From contig JAKSAW010000089.1 of the NCBI GenBank assembly GCA_022361455.1, forward strand, positions 1 through 33,187: a stretch of 33,187 nucleotides of DNA, written 5' to 3'. The notes below the pieces were generated by a model. That model saw only the letters and a list, made by a program, of their open reading frames with translations, was not told the DNA's origin and did no database searches. The DNA is from Pseudomonadales bacterium. Its GTDB lineage: Bacteria > Pseudomonadota > Gammaproteobacteria > Pseudomonadales > Ketobacteraceae. Made by a program: the position numbers and the translations under genes. Positions 8,347 to 16,526 of the stretch are shown piece by piece (positions within the stretch are counted from its first letter, which is position 1; each line of letters begins with the position of its first letter).

Positions 8347-8943
8347 ATGGGCAGAACAAAAGCGTTTAATCCAGAGCAAGTACTTAATCAAGCCTTGATG
8401 CTCTTCTGGCAACAAGGCTACCAGGCAACGTCAGTAGCCGATTTGGAAAAGCACCTAGGGATAAACAAGTTCAGCCTTTACAACACCTTTGGCAACAAAC
8501 ACAGCCTATATCTGCAGGCATTAGATCTTTACATTGAGCAACGCTTCACTCCCTTGTTCAGCATGCTTGCCAATCATCAAATGGGCCTGGAAGCCATTAG
8601 CCATTTTTTTAATGCCCTCAATCTTGGCTTATCCAACCAACTGAATAACGAAGGCTGCTTTGTCGCAAGCGCCGGAGTTGAGCTAAGCGCCAGCGATAAT
8701 GAGGTTAGAAAAAGGGTGCAAGGTGTTTATGGTCAATTGGAGGATGGCTTCTACGCTTGTCTAGAATCCGCGCAGCAGCAAGGCAAGCTAGAAGCAACGC
8801 TTTCCTTACAAGAGTTAGCCCGATTCTTTTTGGTGCAAAGCCAGGGCATGTTGACCGTGGCACGAAATCAACAAAGCGCCCGTACCGTCACCAGCAGTAC
8901 GGAATTCCTCAATACCCTGCTCCTACTCCTCAAAACCAAATAA
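8347..8943 (+). CDS. TetR/AcrR-family transcriptional regulator
   Basis: The 198-residue protein opens with MGRTKAFNPEQVLNQALMLF and a TetR helix-turn-helix (about 10-56: GYQATSVADLEKHLGINKFSLYNTFGNK). The ligand-binding C-terminal half is poorly conserved. It contains GCFVASAGVEL, as in the AcrR-like regulators of small-molecule or thiol-reactive stress genes. An AGGA lies about 11 nt before the ATG. It is divergent from the membrane redoxin, and inverted repeats fill the shared 283-bp spacer, so it probably represses both genes. The effector cannot be read from the sequence. Confidence 0.9.
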   Translation: MGRTKAFNPEQVLNQALMLFWQQGYQATSVADLEKHLGINKFSLYNTFGNKHSLYLQALDLYIEQRFTPLFSMLANHQMGLEAISHFFNALNLGLSNQLNNEGCFVASAGVELSASDNEVRKRVQGVYGQLEDGFYACLESAQQQGKLEATLSLQELARFFLVQSQGMLTVARNQQSARTVTSSTEFLNTLLLLLKTK

Positions 8944-9058
8944 ACAGTGACGTTAGTTGGTTTATTTATAGATCAGTTCAACTAGACTTTTAGACAATGG
9001 ATGGCACACCTGCGAGCGCCTGGAAACACTGACGCTTAGCGCATGTCTAAAGGTCTGT

Positions 9059-10231
9059 ATGACGGATTTCGAGCAAGATCTGCAAAAATATCAACGCCAG
9101 CTGGATAAAGGCTTCGCCAAGCTACGCTTCGAACACGAGCTTGAGGAAGAATTTATGGAGCGCTATTTCGAGCGCAACTTAGCGAAGCAGCGCACCGCGT
9201 TGATTGTCGCCTTTATTCTTATGCTGCTGCTTGCTCCTCTAGACTATCAAATCCTAAAAGACGCCGAGGTTAGCACTTTCTATACGATCGTAAGAATGTG
9301 GCTCACTACCCCTTTGTTGTTGATTGCTTACGGCATCACCTTCTTACCTTCTTTTAGAAAGCAAGCACAACATATCGCCTTTCTGGTGCTATTAGTCATT
9401 GGCATCGGCGCCAACGCAGTAGGTGCTTATGCCGCAGCTTATGACCTACGAACACTCTATGAGGGGATTATCTTAATCATTTTTGTGGGCTATCTCTTAG
9501 CAGGCTTAAGATTTCGCTATTCCGTGGCCTGCAATACCATCATAGGGCTTTCATATCTTGCATTCGGTTTGCACGACATACCATCCATACTCAACGAGTT
9601 ACACAATTACTTCTTTATATTCGGTGCCCTGCTCATCGGTGGCGCAGCTGCTTTTACCCTTGAGTACCAACAACGTTTGGGATTCTTACAGCGAGGGGCA
9701 CTAAGAAATTCCGCCAAGATAGATCCACTAACAGGCCTGCTTAATCGTGGCGCCATCAACCAAAGCTTAGAAACCATTGTCGATTATGCTCGCCGTGAAA
9801 AGCGCTATGTATCGTTGCTACTGGTGGATGTGGATCACTTCAAGAAATTTAATGATTTTTACGGCCATCTGGCGGGAGATAGCGCTTTAGTCAGTGTTGC
9901 CAACAGCCTAGCGCAATGTTGCCGACGTTCTTTGGATTTTGCTGGGCGCTACGGTGGCGAAGAATACATCTTGGTATGGTTCGACACTAAACCAGAAGAA
10001 GCAGACAGTTTATGCGCCCTGGTCCGGGAAAAAATAGACGGACTTAAAATTAGCCACCAGCAATCACCAACCCACAGTCACTTAACGGTATCGGGCGGTT
10101 TAGTCACCACCATACCCAGCGAAAGCACAACACCACAATCCTTGGTCAGCAAGGCCGACGAATTGCTCTACGAAGCGAAAGACTTAGGACGAAATCGCAT
10201 AAAAACATTCCAATATCGATCCAACCAATAG
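9059..10231 (+). CDS. Membrane diguanylate cyclase (GGDEF)
   Basis: This 390-residue protein has a charged N-terminal region (1-45) and about six hydrophobic helices (47-215). A complete GGDEF domain follows (about 225-385) with active-site GGEEY at 299-303, DVDHFKKFND for metal and nucleotide binding, and RSLD five residues before GGEEY, which is an intact RxxD inhibitory site. It should synthesise cyclic di-GMP with product inhibition. The membrane part does not match a MASE family I can name. It is a paralogue of the gene at 14642, sharing the RxAKQ segment before TM1 and the LDFAGRYGGEE block. An AAGG precedes the ATG at 9059. Confidence 0.93.
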   Translation: MTDFEQDLQKYQRQLDKGFAKLRFEHELEEEFMERYFERNLAKQRTALIVAFILMLLLAPLDYQILKDAEVSTFYTIVRMWLTTPLLLIAYGITFLPSFRKQAQHIAFLVLLVIGIGANAVGAYAAAYDLRTLYEGIILIIFVGYLLAGLRFRYSVACNTIIGLSYLAFGLHDIPSILNELHNYFFIFGALLIGGAAAFTLEYQQRLGFLQRGALRNSAKIDPLTGLLNRGAINQSLETIVDYARREKRYVSLLLVDVDHFKKFNDFYGHLAGDSALVSVANSLAQCCRRSLDFAGRYGGEEYILVWFDTKPEEADSLCALVREKIDGLKISHQQSPTHSHLTVSGGLVTTIPSESTTPQSLVSKADELLYEAKDLGRNRIKTFQYRSNQ

Positions 10232-10246
10232 CCAGAGACCAGCAAG

Positions 10247-10258
10247 AAACTATAGTTT
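10247..10258. promoter_or_regulatory. AAACTATAGTTT palindrome upstream of the 7TMR-DISM cyclase
   Basis: A perfect 12-bp palindrome is followed by ATAA, about 98 bp before the start at 10356. A 15-bp near match (AACTATAGTTTTATAA against AACTATAGTTTATAA) lies upstream of the 7TMR-DISM kinase. The shared site suggests co-regulation. Confidence 0.3.
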
Positions 10259-10355
10259 ATAACCAAAACCCATGGTCACTTTCTTACTTATCATAATTAC
10301 GCATTAGATCGCTTAAGATCCAACCAAACAGCCACCCTAAGCTAGACTTAAGGGG

Positions 10356-12329
10356 ATGTGTAGAAAGCACCTAAGCTGTTTATTTTTCTTGATTTTATCT
10401 TGCCTTGCGGTGATCCAACCAGCATGGGCCACAACGGTGCTGCTCTCTGAAAACCAGGGTCGTCTTAATCTCACCAGAAACATTCACTATCTTGAGGATC
10501 GAGGTAGAAGCTTAACGATCCGCCAAGTCAGCAATGCCAACTTTAACGAATGGGAACAGCCAGCAGCAGGGCTTCACAACCTAAATTTTGGTTACACCGA
10601 TTCATCTTACTGGCTCAAATTTACCGTAGAAAATAAAACCCAAGCAAACCTGGTGCGATTTATTGAAGTTGCCTATCCAGTTATCGACTACTTGGATATC
10701 TATTTATTTCGTAATGGTCAGCAAGAAGAAAAGTGGGCTTTAGGTGATAAACTACCTTTTGCAGAACGGCCCATCAAACATCACCATTTTGTAGTGCCAT
10801 TCAATGCAGCACAGAACGACAGATTAGATTTTTTTGTGCGCATAGAAACCAGTAGCTCCATGCAAATTCCGATCTACTTGTGGAATGAAGCTGGCTTACT
10901 GGAAAACACCAGCACCAATGTTCTCAACTTTGGATTGTATTACGGCACCATGCTGGTCATGGTGCTTTATAACCTGTTCGTATTTATGTCGGTGCGCGAA
11001 GTCACCTACTTATACTATGTATTATTTGTGGGCTGTAGCGCGACTTTTCTCGCTAGCTTAAACGGAATCTCCTATCAATATTTATGGCCAAATCAAACCT
11101 GGTGGAATGATCAGAGCATTCTAGTGGCACTGACATGCACCATGATATTTGGCGGGCTATTTACTCACAATTTCTTGAACTTACAAAAACAAACTCCTGC
11201 CCTGAGCCGCATTATTAAACTGCTGGTGATGATTGTAGGGCTAACGCTTATTGCATCCTTTTTCTTGCCCTACTCCATCATGATTCGTATCGTGATACTA
11301 GAAGGTATCTTGGCCACCTGTACAGGTATCACCTTAGGAATTATTCGCTGGGTGAATGGCGACCAATCAGCAAAATTTTACACCATCGCCTGGTCGACTC
11401 TACTCTGTGGTGGATTGGTGTTGGCATTTAATAAATTTAACTTAATTCCCCGCAACGCGTTTACTGAAAACGCAACACAAATTGGTTCGGCATTGGAAGT
11501 CATTCTTTTATCTCTAGCACTCGCCGACCGACTTAACATGGAGAAGAAAGCACGCTATCAAGCTCAACAGGAATCTCTAGAGAACGAGCGACTATTACGA
11601 CTCGCTCAAGCAGAGACTTTATCTCAAGAGCATGAGGCACGCCTGGCTAATGAAAAAGCCCTGGTTCTGGAAAAAGAAGCCAGAGAAGCACAAGCAAAAG
11701 CACTCGCGATTCAAACTCGCGCAAATGAAACGTTAGAACTACGTGTTAAAGAACGCACCACTGAACTTGAAAAAGCAAATCGAAAACTGGAACAGCTTAC
11801 TTTTACCGATGGCCTAACTAATATTCGCAACCGTCGTTACTTTGATAAAAGTGTTACCAATGAATTCCAGCGTGCTTATCGTGAACAACAACCGCTATCA
11901 TTGTTAGTGATCGATATTGATCACTTTAAGAAATTTAATGACCAGTATGGCCATTTAACTGGAGACGATTGCTTAAGAGCGGTAGCTCATACCATTAGAG
12001 GACAAATGCATCGCGACACAGACGTGGTCGCTCGCTATGGTGGGGAAGAGTTTGTCGTGTTAATGCCGAACACCGATGAAGAGGGTGCAAGACATATTGC
12101 CGAAAAAATCCGCCTTGAAGTGGAACGCTTAGAGTTTTTAGTGGAAGGCCAGCGCATCCCTGTCACCATCAGTCTCGGTGGTATTACTCACACTCCGAAA
12201 GATGAGCAAGGCCAAGAGCTATTTGTCGCCAGTGCCGACGAAGCGCTTTATGCATCCAAAGAAGCGGGACGTAATCGTGTCACCCACTATGCAGTGGATC
12301 ACCCGTTGAGAAAAGATCGCCAAGCTTAA
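10356..12329 (+). CDS. 7TMR-DISM diguanylate cyclase
   Basis: The 657-residue protein has a signal peptide (1-26, ending PAWA), a periplasmic 7TMR-DISMED2 domain (about 40-170; SSYWLKFTVENK, ERPIKHHHFVVP), a seven-helix 7TMR-DISM membrane domain (about 190-385), a long coiled coil (about 395-485) and a GGDEF domain (about 488-645). GGEEF lies at 562-566, and RDTD five residues before it is an intact inhibitory site. It should make cyclic di-GMP in response to an extracytoplasmic signal. An AAGGGG abuts the ATG, closer than ideal, but later starts would cut the signal peptide. Its sensor half resembles that of the hybrid kinase at 4316, so the same type of input feeds two outputs. Confidence 0.93.
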   Translation: MCRKHLSCLFFLILSCLAVIQPAWATTVLLSENQGRLNLTRNIHYLEDRGRSLTIRQVSNANFNEWEQPAAGLHNLNFGYTDSSYWLKFTVENKTQANLVRFIEVAYPVIDYLDIYLFRNGQQEEKWALGDKLPFAERPIKHHHFVVPFNAAQNDRLDFFVRIETSSSMQIPIYLWNEAGLLENTSTNVLNFGLYYGTMLVMVLYNLFVFMSVREVTYLYYVLFVGCSATFLASLNGISYQYLWPNQTWWNDQSILVALTCTMIFGGLFTHNFLNLQKQTPALSRIIKLLVMIVGLTLIASFFLPYSIMIRIVILEGILATCTGITLGIIRWVNGDQSAKFYTIAWSTLLCGGLVLAFNKFNLIPRNAFTENATQIGSALEVILLSLALADRLNMEKKARYQAQQESLENERLLRLAQAETLSQEHEARLANEKALVLEKEAREAQAKALAIQTRANETLELRVKERTTELEKANRKLEQLTFTDGLTNIRNRRYFDKSVTNEFQRAYREQQPLSLLVIDIDHFKKFNDQYGHLTGDDCLRAVAHTIRGQMHRDTDVVARYGGEEFVVLMPNTDEEGARHIAEKIRLEVERLEFLVEGQRIPVTISLGGITHTPKDEQGQELFVASADEALYASKEAGRNRVTHYAVDHPLRKDRQA

Positions 12330-12360
12330 TAGAGATTGCACAACCGCAATCTCTATTAAG
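12325..12360. terminator. 15-bp perfect stem-loop between convergent genes
   Basis: Arms at 12325-12339 and 12346-12360 pair perfectly around a 6-nt loop (ACAACC). The left arm includes the stop codon of the upstream cyclase gene. It lies between convergent genes, as a bidirectional terminator would, but neither strand has a clear U-tract after it. Confidence 0.55.
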
Positions 12361-12383
12361 TAAAACGAATTTAGAAAAATAAA

Positions 12384-13562
12384 TTAATCGTAAATCGCTT
12401 CAATGATCGTTGCGTTAGCCGTACCTAAGCCTTCGCAAATAGCCAACAACCCATACTTTCCTTCACGACGTCTAAGCTCATGAACCAATGTACCGATTAA
12501 TTTGGCTCCGGTCGCACCTAGGGGATGCCCTAACGCTTGTGCACCACCATTCACATTTAATAGATTAATGTCTGCACCGACAGCCTTCGCCCACGCTAGA
12601 GGCACTGAACCAAAAGCTTCATTCACTTCATAAATAGTCATGTCTTCAATAGACATACCAGATTGCTTGAGAATTTTTTCAGTACAAGGAATAGGACCTT
12701 CTAACACCATGGTTGGATCAGACCCGCAAACAGCCATATCCTTAATCTTCGCCAACGGCTTCAGGCCATACTGCTTTAATGCTTTCTCACTAACCAACAG
12801 CACGGCAGCAGAACCATCACAAATTTGACTAGAGGCTGCAGCGGTAATCACGCCACCTTCAACCAGAGGATCAAGACTTTGCATTTTCTCCATGTTGGGA
12901 TTACGTCTTAAACCTTCGTCCACATCATGGCGAACTGTTTGCCCTTCTATCTCAACATCTATCGGTATGATCTCATTTTCGAAGTGACCACCATCAAAAG
13001 CAGCAGCACCTTTTACATGGCTTTGATAAGCAAACTCATCTAACTCTTCGCGAGTTACACCATATTTCTTTGCTACTTTTTCAGCTCCTTCAAACTGACT
13101 AAATGAAGCACCAGGATAACGTGCTTGAATTTCTTTACTATCGAATGGACCATTCATGCCCGCTTTCTTTGGTACGGCATAGGTCGAACCAATAGGCGCC
13201 ATGGTCATGTTTTCTGAACCGCCGGCAATAATAATATCCTGGTTGCCAGACATAATGGCTTGTGCGGCAAAATGAACCGCTTGCTGACCAGAACCACACT
13301 GACGATCTACAGTCACACCAGGAACAGAGACCGGCAGCTTCGAAGCAAGAATCGAAGTTCTCGCTAAGTTAAATGTTTGCGAACCAATCTGACTCACGCA
13401 ACCAAAGATCACATCGTCAACGACTTCTGGATCAATGCCAGTGCGATCCACCAGTGCATCAATCACAATCGCGCCTAAATCAGCGGGATGTACTCGACTC
13501 AAACGGCCATCCCGGCGGCCCCCTGCTGTCCTAACTGCGTCCACAATATATGCGTCAGCCAT
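12384..13562 (-). CDS. Acetyl-CoA acyltransferase (thiolase)
   Basis: This 392-residue enzyme has the full thiolase signature: nucleophile Cys89 in DRQCGSGQQA, His346 in GGAQALGHPLGATG, and acid/base Cys376 in AICEGLGTAN. Length matches the 390-395 residues typical of thiolases. Thiolases cleave 3-ketoacyl-CoA with CoA or condense two acetyl-CoA. The sequence is closer to the acetyl-CoA acetyltransferase/acyltransferase group used in fatty acid or sterol-type degradation than to a named FadA. No FadB or dehydrogenase neighbour is present, so pathway and direction remain open. A strong AGGAG lies 7-8 nt before the ATG. It appears monocistronic. Confidence 0.93.
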   Translation of the reverse strand: MADAYIVDAVRTAGGRRDGRLSRVHPADLGAIVIDALVDRTGIDPEVVDDVIFGCVSQIGSQTFNLARTSILASKLPVSVPGVTVDRQCGSGQQAVHFAAQAIMSGNQDIIIAGGSENMTMAPIGSTYAVPKKAGMNGPFDSKEIQARYPGASFSQFEGAEKVAKKYGVTREELDEFAYQSHVKGAAAFDGGHFENEIIPIDVEIEGQTVRHDVDEGLRRNPNMEKMQSLDPLVEGGVITAAASSQICDGSAAVLLVSEKALKQYGLKPLAKIKDMAVCGSDPTMVLEGPIPCTEKILKQSGMSIEDMTIYEVNEAFGSVPLAWAKAVGADINLLNVNGGAQALGHPLGATGAKLIGTLVHELRRREGKYGLLAICEGLGTANATIIEAIYD

Positions 13563-13683
13563 CGATGTTCTCCTATATCAATCATTATCATTATGGTGAG
13601 GTCGGTCTTAAGTAAGACTAAGAGGTCAGAGTATAGGAGGGGGTTTTCAGGAGGGAAATGACCAAAAAAGCCAATTCTATGAC

Positions 13684-13749
13684 CTAACCATACACTTGGT
13701 TACGCCCATTTTCTTTAGCGCTATATAAGCTCTTGTCGGCATCCGCATT
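13684..13749 (-). pseudogene. Relic of a GGDEF gene (C-terminal end only)
   Basis: On the minus strand, 22 codons read NADADKSLYSAKENGRNQVYG followed by a stop (with one F before N). This matches the conserved GGDEF C-terminus (ADxALYxAKxxGRNxV), as seen at the ends of the three intact GGDEF proteins here. The frame is closed by TGA immediately upstream, and no other GGDEF motif survives in the 249-bp space between the thiolase and membrane-protein genes. It is therefore a deletion or decay remnant, not a functional gene. Confidence 0.75.
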
Positions 13750-13811
13750 GAATCATACAAGATATTTTAAGCACCCAATTCATCATTAATAACTAGATCA
13801 GATTAAAGTAC

Positions 13812-14240
13812 TTAGTCGCCGAAAAACCAGTCGTCGCGCTGCTTGGCCAGGCCCAGGCAAGCCAATCCAGCAACAATCGCCAAAGCACCATCGAGTCGCC
13901 CTTGGCTTAACATCCAAAAGCCAAAGGGTATTAAGGTATACCCCAAGATTTTTAACCATGGCTTAGATATCAAGCCTTTACGCACCCGCTGGCCAGGCGC
14001 GAATAAGGCCATGTACACCACATACACCAAATAAAGCGCACCCAATACCGGCACTAACAGCAGCAGCAAGGGCAACCATTGCTCCGTTGGATTCGCCTGG
14101 TAAACCGCATAAGTTCGCCAAAGCAGCGCACCGGCGCCCGCTAAACAAATGATAGACACCAACATACGCGCAAAGGGAGATCTCAACTCTCTTTGACTAC
14201 GTTTGGCAAAAGGCAGATAGATATCAAAGATCCACCGCAA
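13812..14240 (-). CDS. Small inner-membrane protein of unknown function
   Basis: The 142-residue protein has four hydrophobic helices (about 25-45, 56-78, 93-110, 113-130) and a basic loop between helices 2 and 3 (APGQRVRKGLISKPWLK). No family is recognised. The start is a TTG at 14240 with a good AAGGAAG Shine-Dalgarno 6 nt upstream, which supports translation. The GGDEF relic lies just downstream on the same strand, and a CRP-like box lies 142 bp upstream. Confidence 0.65.
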   Translation of the reverse strand: MRWIFDIYLPFAKRSQRELRSPFARMLVSIICLAGAGALLWRTYAVYQANPTEQWLPLLLLLVPVLGALYLVYVVYMALFAPGQRVRKGLISKPWLKILGYTLIPFGFWMLSQGRLDGALAIVAGLACLGLAKQRDDWFFGD

Positions 14241-14641
14241 TGTGAGCTTCCTTTTCTGTTTTAAGTTGGGACACTGGTATCGCCCCTAACTTAGCTTATT
14301 GACCGCTATTTACGACAAATTTTAGAGCAACTTGTTACCCAAGCACATTTTCACTCTGTGACCGAGTAGTGTTGACTAAGGTGTGAAACAGGTCACATAA
14401 TAGCCACCTCTTCAATCACACCTTGGTACCATTTACTTGTTATGAGCCTATTGGTTATTAGACCGTTTTAAAATAACCTTTAAATTCAAAGAGTTATAGC
14501 GGCTGACAAATCAATAAATAAGATGCGCCAAAGACGCCACACCTGTATATTTTTTAGACAGAACTGGTAAGGCGTTTATTTAAATAACAAAAAGCGCCAA
14601 AAACCAATAAAACCGATTAAACGTACCCATTTTGTAGTTAA
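14241..14641. other. 401-bp divergent intergenic spacer
   Basis: This separates the divergent membrane-protein and GGDEF genes. It holds a CRP-like box (14382-14397), an AT-rich 12-bp palindrome TTATTTAAATAA (14576-14587) near the GGDEF start, and no convincing ORF. The long AT-rich leader suggests regulated expression of the GGDEF gene, which lacks a clear Shine-Dalgarno. Confidence 0.7.
14382..14397. promoter_or_regulatory. CRP/Vfr-like binding site
   Basis: TGTGA-AACAGG-TCACA matches both five-base half sites of the CRP consensus at the correct 6-bp spacing. The site lies 245 bp before the GGDEF start and 142 bp before the divergent TTG start. Which gene it controls is not evident. Confidence 0.55.
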
Positions 14642-15811
14642 ATGACCAATAGAGATATCTCGATAGAGCAATTCAAAGCGCAAATAGAGAACGGCTTTCG
14701 TTTTCTAAAATTCGCGGAACCTCTCGAAACTGACTATCGAGATTTGCATCGCGAACGTCATCGCGCCAAACAACTGTCGACCATTGCCGTTGGCATGGTG
14801 ATCCTGCTGTTGTTGTTTCCGGTTGATCTACAAGCTCTACCGCAAGATATCATTCCATTATATTTTCTATTTCGCTTGGGCTTAGCTATTCCCTTCCTAT
14901 TATTTGTTACCGCCTGTCACTTCATGGCGGATCTGAAACGCTACGTGCAGGTAGCTAGTTTGGCTGCTGTACAGCTCATTAGCACTGGTACTGTAATACT
15001 CTATGTAGTTAGCGCGCGACAAAACTATCACTTTCCCTATGAAGGCTTGATCCTGGTGCTGATGGTCACCTTCTTTATGACTGGCCTGAGATTTCGCACT
15101 ACACTAGTGAGCGCTATCGTTACCCTAGGTTGCTTCGAGCTGGGTGCATTGCTTTTTATTGCCCCTGAACTTCGCCACCCAGCAGACTCGTTTTATTTAC
15201 TAGCCACCGTTCTCTGTGGTGCCACAGGCGCTTACTCGGTTGAATATCAAAAGCGCAAAAGTTACCTGCAAAATGCAATCGTAGAAGACCTGGCGACCAA
15301 AGATGGTCTTACTCAGTTATATAATCGCACCGCCATCATGGACAAACTCGCGCACACCTTGCAATACGCCAAGCGGGAAGGCAAATACATTACCCTTTAT
15401 CTCGCAGACATCGATTGCTTCAAAAACTATAACGATAATTATGGCCATGTGGCTGGCGATAAATGCTTAATACAAGTAGCAGATACACTACAATCCTGCT
15501 GTCAACGAACCTTAGATTTTGCAGGACGATACGGTGGTGAAGAATTCCTATTAGTTTGGTTTGATACCAACCCCCTGGAATCCCATGCACTGATCGATCG
15601 TGTTCATGAAAAAATTAATGCCTTAGAAATCCCCCACGAACATTCCACAGCGGCACCGCATATAACGGTATCCGGTGGCTTTATTAACCTGATTCCTAAC
15701 GACTCTACCGATGTGGAAAGCTTGCTACATCATGCTGATATGGCGCTGTATAACGCCAAACGTCGCGGTCGCAATCAAGTAAGCCAAGTGGCAACACCAG
15801 ATTACGCTTAG
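14642..15811 (+). CDS. Membrane diguanylate cyclase (GGDEF), paralogue of the 9059 gene
   Basis: The 389-residue protein has the same plan as the 9059-10231 product: a charged N-terminus, about six hydrophobic helices (48-210) and a GGDEF domain (about 222-380). GGEEF lies at 298-302, preceded at five residues by RTLD, an intact RxxD inhibitory site. The metal-site segment is DIDCFKNYND. The block LDFAGRYGGEE and the C-terminal TVSGG are shared with the paralogue, pointing to duplication, though the membrane halves have diverged strongly. It should produce cyclic di-GMP. A possible CRP site is upstream, but no Shine-Dalgarno is obvious. The gene converges with the next, only 3 bp apart. Confidence 0.93.
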   Translation: MTNRDISIEQFKAQIENGFRFLKFAEPLETDYRDLHRERHRAKQLSTIAVGMVILLLLFPVDLQALPQDIIPLYFLFRLGLAIPFLLFVTACHFMADLKRYVQVASLAAVQLISTGTVILYVVSARQNYHFPYEGLILVLMVTFFMTGLRFRTTLVSAIVTLGCFELGALLFIAPELRHPADSFYLLATVLCGATGAYSVEYQKRKSYLQNAIVEDLATKDGLTQLYNRTAIMDKLAHTLQYAKREGKYITLYLADIDCFKNYNDNYGHVAGDKCLIQVADTLQSCCQRTLDFAGRYGGEEFLLVWFDTNPLESHALIDRVHEKINALEIPHEHSTAAPHITVSGGFINLIPNDSTDVESLLHHADMALYNAKRRGRNQVSQVATPDYA

Positions 15812-15814
15812 CCA

Positions 15815-16360
15815 TCAAAACTTTGCCAGCGTAGCCTTTATATCGCCTTCAACCTTTTTGAAATAATCGCTATCGTTTACTGGTCCTTCAGCGGCAACAT
15901 TTAACTCCGCCAATACTTGTCGAAGCCATTCATGGCTCACTTTCAGTATTTGTATGGCGGGATGAAAGTCAGGTAGCTGATCAAGAGGAAAATAAGGATT
16001 CATATGATCCACAACGACCGCTTTAAGGTCGCTCATGGATTTACGGTATTTATCCCAAGCTTGGTAATTAAACCCGGTCTCACGGTATACCGCCTCACGA
16101 AATTCCTTCTGTTCAATGGTGGTTTGCTTCCAATACTGATCCTTAACATCCATACCAAACAGCTTGCACCAGTTGATCACAAAGCTACCCATCAAAGCTC
16201 CCTGAGTATGAAACCAGAAGGTATTGGGCGTTTGATTGGATTCAAATTTATCTCGCAACGCCAAATAGCTCATTCCGCAGTCAGCCGCAGTGTAGAGGGC
16301 TTCTGCTTCATTGAGTGCTTTGCGAACAATATTGGCGTCTATGGGGTTAGAAAAATGCAT
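15815..16360 (-). CDS. Unrecognised soluble alpha-helical protein
   Basis: This 181-residue protein has no signal peptide or membrane segment. It contains a helical region with NTFWFHTQGALMGSFVINWCK (24-residue neighbourhood near 46-66), then a WDKYRKSMSDLKAVVVDHMNPYFP stretch (near 101-125, key residues W, R, D, H, N). The pattern of W, H and R residues faintly recalls HEPN/AbiU2-type helical bundles, but no diagnostic RxxxxH motif is clear. I do not assign a function. Its stop is 3 bp from the convergent GGDEF gene. Upstream lies the PaaX-like gene in divergent orientation. Confidence 0.7.
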   Translation of the reverse strand: MHFSNPIDANIVRKALNEAEALYTAADCGMSYLALRDKFESNQTPNTFWFHTQGALMGSFVINWCKLFGMDVKDQYWKQTTIEQKEFREAVYRETGFNYQAWDKYRKSMSDLKAVVVDHMNPYFPLDQLPDFHPAIQILKVSHEWLRQVLAELNVAAEGPVNDSDYFKKVEGDIKATLAKF

Positions 16361-16479
16361 ATCACCGCAGCCTAGCTCTAAGTCCTTGTAACATCACGAT
16401 TAATTCTAGCGTTATCGACCATGATTTGCCCAGATAGACGGGGCTCTTATTACCATCTATTGCAAAATTAACCAAACCC

Positions 16480-16492
16480 TGTAATTATTACA
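16480..16492. promoter_or_regulatory. TGTAAT-T-ATTACA palindrome, candidate PaaX-like operator
   Basis: A perfect 6+1+6 palindrome lies 35 bp before the PaaX-like start. A further TGTAAT at 16519-16524 lies 3 bp before the ATG. The position suits autoregulation of the operon. Assignment to this regulator is inference. Confidence 0.4.
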
Positions 16493-16526
16493 CCATCAAA
16501 CCAAAATTAGCGTGACAGTGTAATAT

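Noticed and set aside
14576..14587. TTATTTAAATAA palindrome before the 14642 gene
   Set aside because: Pure A/T palindromes of this size are common in an AT-rich leader; there is no second copy.
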